The notes below the pieces were generated by a model. That model was not told the DNA's origin. It saw only the letters and a list, made by a program, of their open reading frames with translations, and did not search any database. This document shows, one piece after another, positions 60,879-64,000 of a stretch of DNA of 64,000 nucleotides (positions are counted from its first letter, which is position 1; every line of letters begins with the position of its first letter). The translations under genes were made by a program, and so were the position numbers. Source of the DNA: Pseudomonadota bacterium (GTDB taxonomy: Bacteria > Pseudomonadota > Gammaproteobacteria > Xanthomonadales > Xanthomonadaceae); assembly GCA_018242445.1 (NCBI GenBank), contig JAFEBW010000053.1, positions 62,001-126,000 on the forward strand, given 5' to 3'.

Positions 60879-61445
60879 CTAGCCCGGCTGCAATTCGGCC
60901 AGCAGGAACAACCGCGCCTTCTGCCAGTCGCGGCGCACGGTGCGTTCCGAGCAGCCCAGCAATTCGCCGATCTGCACTTCCGACAGGCCTGCGAAATACC
61001 GCATCTCCACCACCTGCGCCAGCCGCCGGTCGGCGGCCGCGAGTTTTTCCAGCGCGCGATCCAGATGCAGCATTTCCTCGCCCAGTTCGATGCCCGCGGT
61101 GATGTCTTCGGGCAGGTCGGTCACCCGGTGCTGGTCGCCGCCGCGCTTCTGGCTCAAGCGCTGGCGGGCGTAGTCCACCACCACCGAGCGCATCGCGGTG
61201 GCGGCATAGGCGAAAAAGTGCGCGCGGTCGGCGAATTGCGCGTTCTGGTTGCGGATCAGCTTGAAGTAGGACTCGTGCACCAGCGCGGTGGTGTCCAGCG
61301 TGCCGTTGCGCTGGCCATGCAGCTGCCTGCGCGCCATCGCGTGCAACTCGCGGTACAGCGATGCCAGCACCTGATCCAGCGCAGCCCGGTCGCCGGCGCG
61401 GGCCGATGCGAGCAAGGCGGCGATGTCGGTTTCTTCAACCATCAT
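60879..61445 (-). CDS. ECF43-type sigma factor, probably phosphorylation-activated
   Basis: This predicts 188 residues of the TIGR02999/ECF43 type. Region 2.2 reads NGTLDTTALVHESYFKLIR. Canonical ECFs have an acidic DAED-type stretch there; this one has D-T-T-A, so two Thr take the place of acidic residues. Region 4 has FAGLSEVQIGELLGCSERTV and RRDWQKARLFLL. The kinase gene starts 10 bases after its TAG stop. Known pairs (EcfP/PknT of Vibrio parahaemolyticus, EcfK/PknS of Xanthomonas citri) need kinase phosphorylation of a Thr in this region for RNA polymerase binding. That this pair works likewise is inference. Confidence 0.9.
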   Translation of the reverse strand: MMVEETDIAALLASARAGDRAALDQVLASLYRELHAMARRQLHGQRNGTLDTTALVHESYFKLIRNQNAQFADRAHFFAYAATAMRSVVVDYARQRLSQKRGGDQHRVTDLPEDITAGIELGEEMLHLDRALEKLAAADRRLAQVVEMRYFAGLSEVQIGELLGCSERTVRRDWQKARLFLLAELQPG

Positions 61446-61517
61446 CGTGTTTTCTCCCCGAAGCCGCGATCATACCGCCCCGGCGCGCGGTCTACCCGTA
61501 TCGGGCAACCGGATCGA

Positions 61518-62330
61518 TCAATGCTGGCAGCGTGGGCACCACACGCTGGCGCGCTGGCCGAGCATGCGTGCGCGCAAGGCCGTGCCGCACGCCTTGCAAG
61601 CCTGCCCTGCACGGCCGTACACGGACAACTCCTGCACGAAATACCCGGGCGCGCCGTCGGGTGCGATGAAATCGCGCAGGGTGGTGCCGCCGCGGGCGAT
61701 GGCGCGGGCGAGGATGTCCTTCACCGCCGCGGCCAGCGCCGCGTAGCGTTCCCGGCTCACTCTGCCGGCGGCGCGGCCCGGCGCGATGCCGGCGCGGAAC
61801 AAGGCTTCGGCGGCATAGATGTTGCCCACGCCCACCACCACCGACTGATCCATCAGGAAGGTCTTGACGGGTGCAGTGCGGCCGCGACTCGCGCGCCACA
61901 GGTGGTCGCCGTCGAAGGCCTCGTCCAGCGGCTCGGGGCCGAGGCCGGCCAGCAGCGGATGCACGGCCCCGTGCGCCTGCCACAGCAGGCAGCCGAAGCG
62001 GCGCGGATCGTTGAAGCGCAGCACATGATCCGAATCGAGCAGCACGTCGACGTGATCGTGCTTGCCGTGCGGGGTGCCCTCCGGCAGCACACGCAGGCTG
62101 CCGGACATGCCCAGATGCAGCAGCGCCGCGCCGGTTTGGGCTTCCAGCAACAGGTACTTGGCCCGCCGCGAGACGGATTCGATCGTCTGCCCGGGAAGTT
62201 CGGCGGCAATTTGCGGGGCAATCGGCCAGCGCAGGTCGGCCCGGCGCAAGGTCGCGCCGCGCACGCACCGGCCGACCAGATGCGGGGCCAGGCCACGGCG
62301 GGTGGTTTCGACTTCGGGAAGTTCGGGCAT
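61518..62330 (-). CDS. mutM: formamidopyrimidine-DNA glycosylase
   Basis: This predicts 270 residues. The catalytic N-terminus is [18 protein letters not shown] (Pro2, Glu3). Conserved parts are [10 protein letters not shown], the H2TH segment [28 protein letters not shown] and a C-terminal zinc finger with CKACG and WCPRCQ. It excises 8-oxoguanine and formamidopyrimidines in base excision repair. It is read on the minus strand, with the sigma factor gene next downstream after 72 bases. The start is divergent from the desaturase gene. Confidence 0.96.
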   Translation of the reverse strand: MPELPEVETTRRGLAPHLVGRCVRGATLRRADLRWPIAPQIAAELPGQTIESVSRRAKYLLLEAQTGAALLHLGMSGSLRVLPEGTPHGKHDHVDVLLDSDHVLRFNDPRRFGCLLWQAHGAVHPLLAGLGPEPLDEAFDGDHLWRASRGRTAPVKTFLMDQSVVVGVGNIYAAEALFRAGIAPGRAAGRVSRERYAALAAAVKDILARAIARGGTTLRDFIAPDGAPGYFVQELSVYGRAGQACKACGTALRARMLGQRASVWCPRCQH

Positions 62331-62445
62331 CGGCGGGCAGCATCACCTGTTTCCATCCTGCCTGCCAGTGATCGCGATGGCCGGCTCGCGGTGGAAAACC
62401 CGCCCGGGAAGCCCCATCATGTGCAGCCCGGTTCCGGAGCCCGCC

Positions 62446-63648
62446 ATGGCCCCCGCCCTGCATCCTGCCCTTTACGACTGGCTCACGCACGGCCTGACGG
62501 GATTCGGCTGGCTCGGCATCGGTGGGTATTTCCTGATCGTCACCCAGTTGACGATCTTCTCGGTCACCCTGTACCTGCACCGCAGCCAGGCGCACCGCGC
62601 GGTGGATTTCCATCCTTGGCTCGCGCACTGCTTCCGCTTCTGGACGTGGCTGACCACCTCGATGATCACCCGCGAGTGGGCGGCGATCCACCGCAAGCAC
62701 CACGCCAAGTGCGAGACGGCCGAAGACCCGCACAGCCCGCAGATCCTCGGCATCGAAACGGTCATGTGGAAGGGCGCGGAGCTGTACCGCGCCGCCCGCG
62801 ACGACCGCGCCTCGATCGACAAGTACGGCAAGGGCTGCCCGGACGACTGGATCGAGCGCCATCTGTACGCGGCGCATCCCAATTGGGGGCCGACGCTGAT
62901 GCTGTTCATCGACGTGGCGCTGTTCGGCGTGCTCGGTGTGGTGATCTGGGCGGTGCAGATGGCGTGGATCCCGTTCTGGGCCGCCGGCGTGGTCAACGGC
63001 ATCGGCCACTGGTGGGGCTACCGGAACTTCGAGACCACCGACACCGCCACCAACCTCACGCCGTGGGGCGTGTGGATCGGCGGCGAGGAACTGCACAACA
63101 ACCACCACGCCTTCCCCAGCTCGGCCAAGTTCGCCCTGCGCAAATTCGAGTTCGACATCGGCTGGGCGGCGATCAAGCTGCTGGAAACGTTGCGGCTGGC
63201 CAAGGTGCTGCGCGTGGCGCCCACGCTGGACGTGCGCCCGAACATCGCCCTGCCCGACGCCGAAACCCTCAAGGCGCTGCTGGCAATCCGCTTCCAGGCC
63301 ATGACCGACTACTGGCGGCACGTCATGCGCCCGGCCCTGCGCGCCGACACCACGCCTGCGCCAGACCGCCTGCCACGCAAGCTGCGCAAGGGTCTGGCCG
63401 ATGGCGGGCGCTGGCTGGATGGCAGCGCGCGCGAGCGCATGCAGGCCTTCCTCGCCCGCCGCCCGCATCTGGCCACGCTGGCCGAGTTCCGCACGCGTCT
63501 GGCCGCGGTGCTGGAAGAACGCTCCACCGATGCGAATGCGTCGTTGCAACGTCTGCAAGCGTGGTGCGCGGAAGCCGAGGCCACCGGGATCCGCGCCCTG
63601 CAGGAGTTCTCGGCGCGCATGAAGGGTTACGCCCTCGCCGCGCGCTGA
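62446..63648 (+). CDS. membrane fatty acid desaturase (DesA type)
   Basis: This predicts 400 residues from the ATG at 62446, which has GGAG upstream; an in-frame ATG 27 bases earlier is less likely. Three His boxes are present: LYLHRSQAHRAV (HxxxxH), IHRKHHAKC (HxxHH) and EELHNNHHAFPSSAKF (HxxHH). Several hydrophobic helices flank them (FLIVTQLTIFSVTLYL, LFGVLGVVIWAVQMAWI). This di-iron enzyme inserts a double bond, probably delta-9, into acyl chains. The C-terminal 130 residues are helical and Arg/Glu-rich, longer than in minimal desaturases. It is divergent from mutM. Confidence 0.9.
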   Translation: MAPALHPALYDWLTHGLTGFGWLGIGGYFLIVTQLTIFSVTLYLHRSQAHRAVDFHPWLAHCFRFWTWLTTSMITREWAAIHRKHHAKCETAEDPHSPQILGIETVMWKGAELYRAARDDRASIDKYGKGCPDDWIERHLYAAHPNWGPTLMLFIDVALFGVLGVVIWAVQMAWIPFWAAGVVNGIGHWWGYRNFETTDTATNLTPWGVWIGGEELHNNHHAFPSSAKFALRKFEFDIGWAAIKLLETLRLAKVLRVAPTLDVRPNIALPDAETLKALLAIRFQAMTDYWRHVMRPALRADTTPAPDRLPRKLRKGLADGGRWLDGSARERMQAFLARRPHLATLAEFRTRLAAVLEERSTDANASLQRLQAWCAEAEATGIRALQEFSARMKGYALAAR

Positions 63649-63810
63649 GGGGCGGTCGCAAGCTTCAGGGATAAAGCCATGCGGATCGGCTTGAAGAACT
63701 CGAATGCACGACCGCAAGGCGCGACATCTGTCGGCTCAAGCCATGATCGTCATGGCGATAACAGCAAGCCAACTGCCGACGAACACCTGACATTCGCCGA
63801 CACCCATACA

Positions 63811-63850
63811 CCTTCCCCCGCTTGCGGGGGAAGGCTGGGATGGGGGCAGG
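63811..63850. repeat. GC-rich palindrome, single half of the paired type
   Basis: CCTTCCCCCGC-TTGCGGGGGAAGG is followed by CTGGGATGGGGGC, the same order as one half of the pairs at 35.8 and 50.9 kb. No inverted half is visible here. It lies in the gap after the desaturase (63649-63882), which otherwise holds nothing I recognise. Confidence 0.8.
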
Positions 63851-63882
63851 CAGACTCGGAATTCGGGCCCAACAAACCGAGT

Positions 63883-64000
63883 GTGCGCGGCTTGTGGCCA
63901 TGGCTGTCGCTCGCAGGTCTTGCACTGGCGCTGTTCTGCACGACCGGCTTCGCCCGCGCCGACGAGCTGCCGCGCACGCCGCGCGAATACCTGCAACGCA
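63883..64000 (+). CDS. start of a secreted protein (3' truncated)
   Basis: A GTG at 63883 opens a frame to the window end. It encodes a signal peptide with hydrophobic core WPWLSLAGLALALFCTTGF and cleavage likely after FARA, then DELPRTPREYLQR. Only 39 codons are visible, so the family is unknown. The start codon is not supported by a strong ribosome site. Confidence 0.5.
   Translation, partial: MRGLWPWLSLAGLALALFCTTGFARADELPRTPREYLQR

Noticed and set aside
60696-63674. A 992-codon plus-strand frame over the kinase start, the sigma factor, mutM and the desaturase
   Set aside because: It overlaps four genes with clear motifs and its translation shows no family signature.

Overview
The window is a very GC-rich stretch of chromosome from a gammaproteobacterium, most likely of the Lysobacterales (Xanthomonadales). 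The basis is gene content and order: rph-rdgB-hemW, yicC-gmk-rppH, glyQS, tatABC, AmpE, a DUF6776 protein, an ECF sigma/Ser-Thr kinase pair, and short intergenic repeats of the kind common in that order. No 16S gene is present, so genus is not assigned. Nearly all of the window is ordinary core chromosome with short gaps. The accessory material is small: an integrase stub beside tRNA-Asn, an AbrB-Doc toxin-antitoxin pair, and a block (methylase tail plus HTH-PIN pair) lodged between rdgB and hemW.

Layout. 1-6.4 kb: the end of a WD40 protein cut by the window edge, tRNA-Asn with an integrase stub, a TonB protein, a SPOR protein, tRNA-Thr and AbrB-Doc. 6.5-11.4 kb: an MFS-PlsC fusion, ampE, erpA, a DUF6776 protein and hemJ. 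11.4-16.7 kb: a two-gene signalling operon, a multidomain protein with degenerate Hpt/GGDEF/EAL domains followed by a hybrid histidine kinase. 16.7-25.5 kb: rppH, gmk and yicC, divergent from rph-rdgB, then the accessory block, hemW, a cobalamin riboswitch and btuB. 25.6-35.7 kb: a DUF1631-PilZ pair, pepQ, glyQS, a stand-alone GspE/PilB-type ATPase and a glutamine amidotransferase. 35.9-41.7 kb: envelope and redox genes (membrane protein, secreted helical protein, CxxCxC beta-barrel, GST, TlpA-like protein, ECF sigma, FAD/NAD(P) reductase). 42-48 kb: folE, RDD protein, tatCBA, SYLF protein, hemH and a hydrolase. 48-58 kb: lipoproteins, a zinc protease, rdgC, ttcA, plsB and rep. 58-64 kb: a Ser/Thr kinase with its ECF sigma factor, mutM, a fatty acid desaturase and the first codons of a secreted protein.

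Themes. Heme and corrin functions recur (hemJ, hemW, hemH, btuB with its riboswitch). Cyclic-di-GMP-type signalling recurs (degenerate GGDEF-EAL protein, PilZ protein, ATPase with a T2SSE_N/MshEN-like N-terminus). Three repeat classes fill the gaps: heptanucleotide arrays at five loci, paired GC-rich palindromes of about 100 bp at about seven loci (one inside tatB), and runs of consecutive hairpins in the three gaps around rppH, gmk and yicC.

The features I consider most worth following are the ECF sigma factor whose region 2.2 carries threonines where acidic residues are usual, next to its kinase; the catalytically degenerate Hpt-REC-GGDEF-EAL scaffold; the tandem hairpin and heptad repeats; and the secreted helical protein/CxxCxC barrel pair behind a leader with mutually exclusive hairpins.
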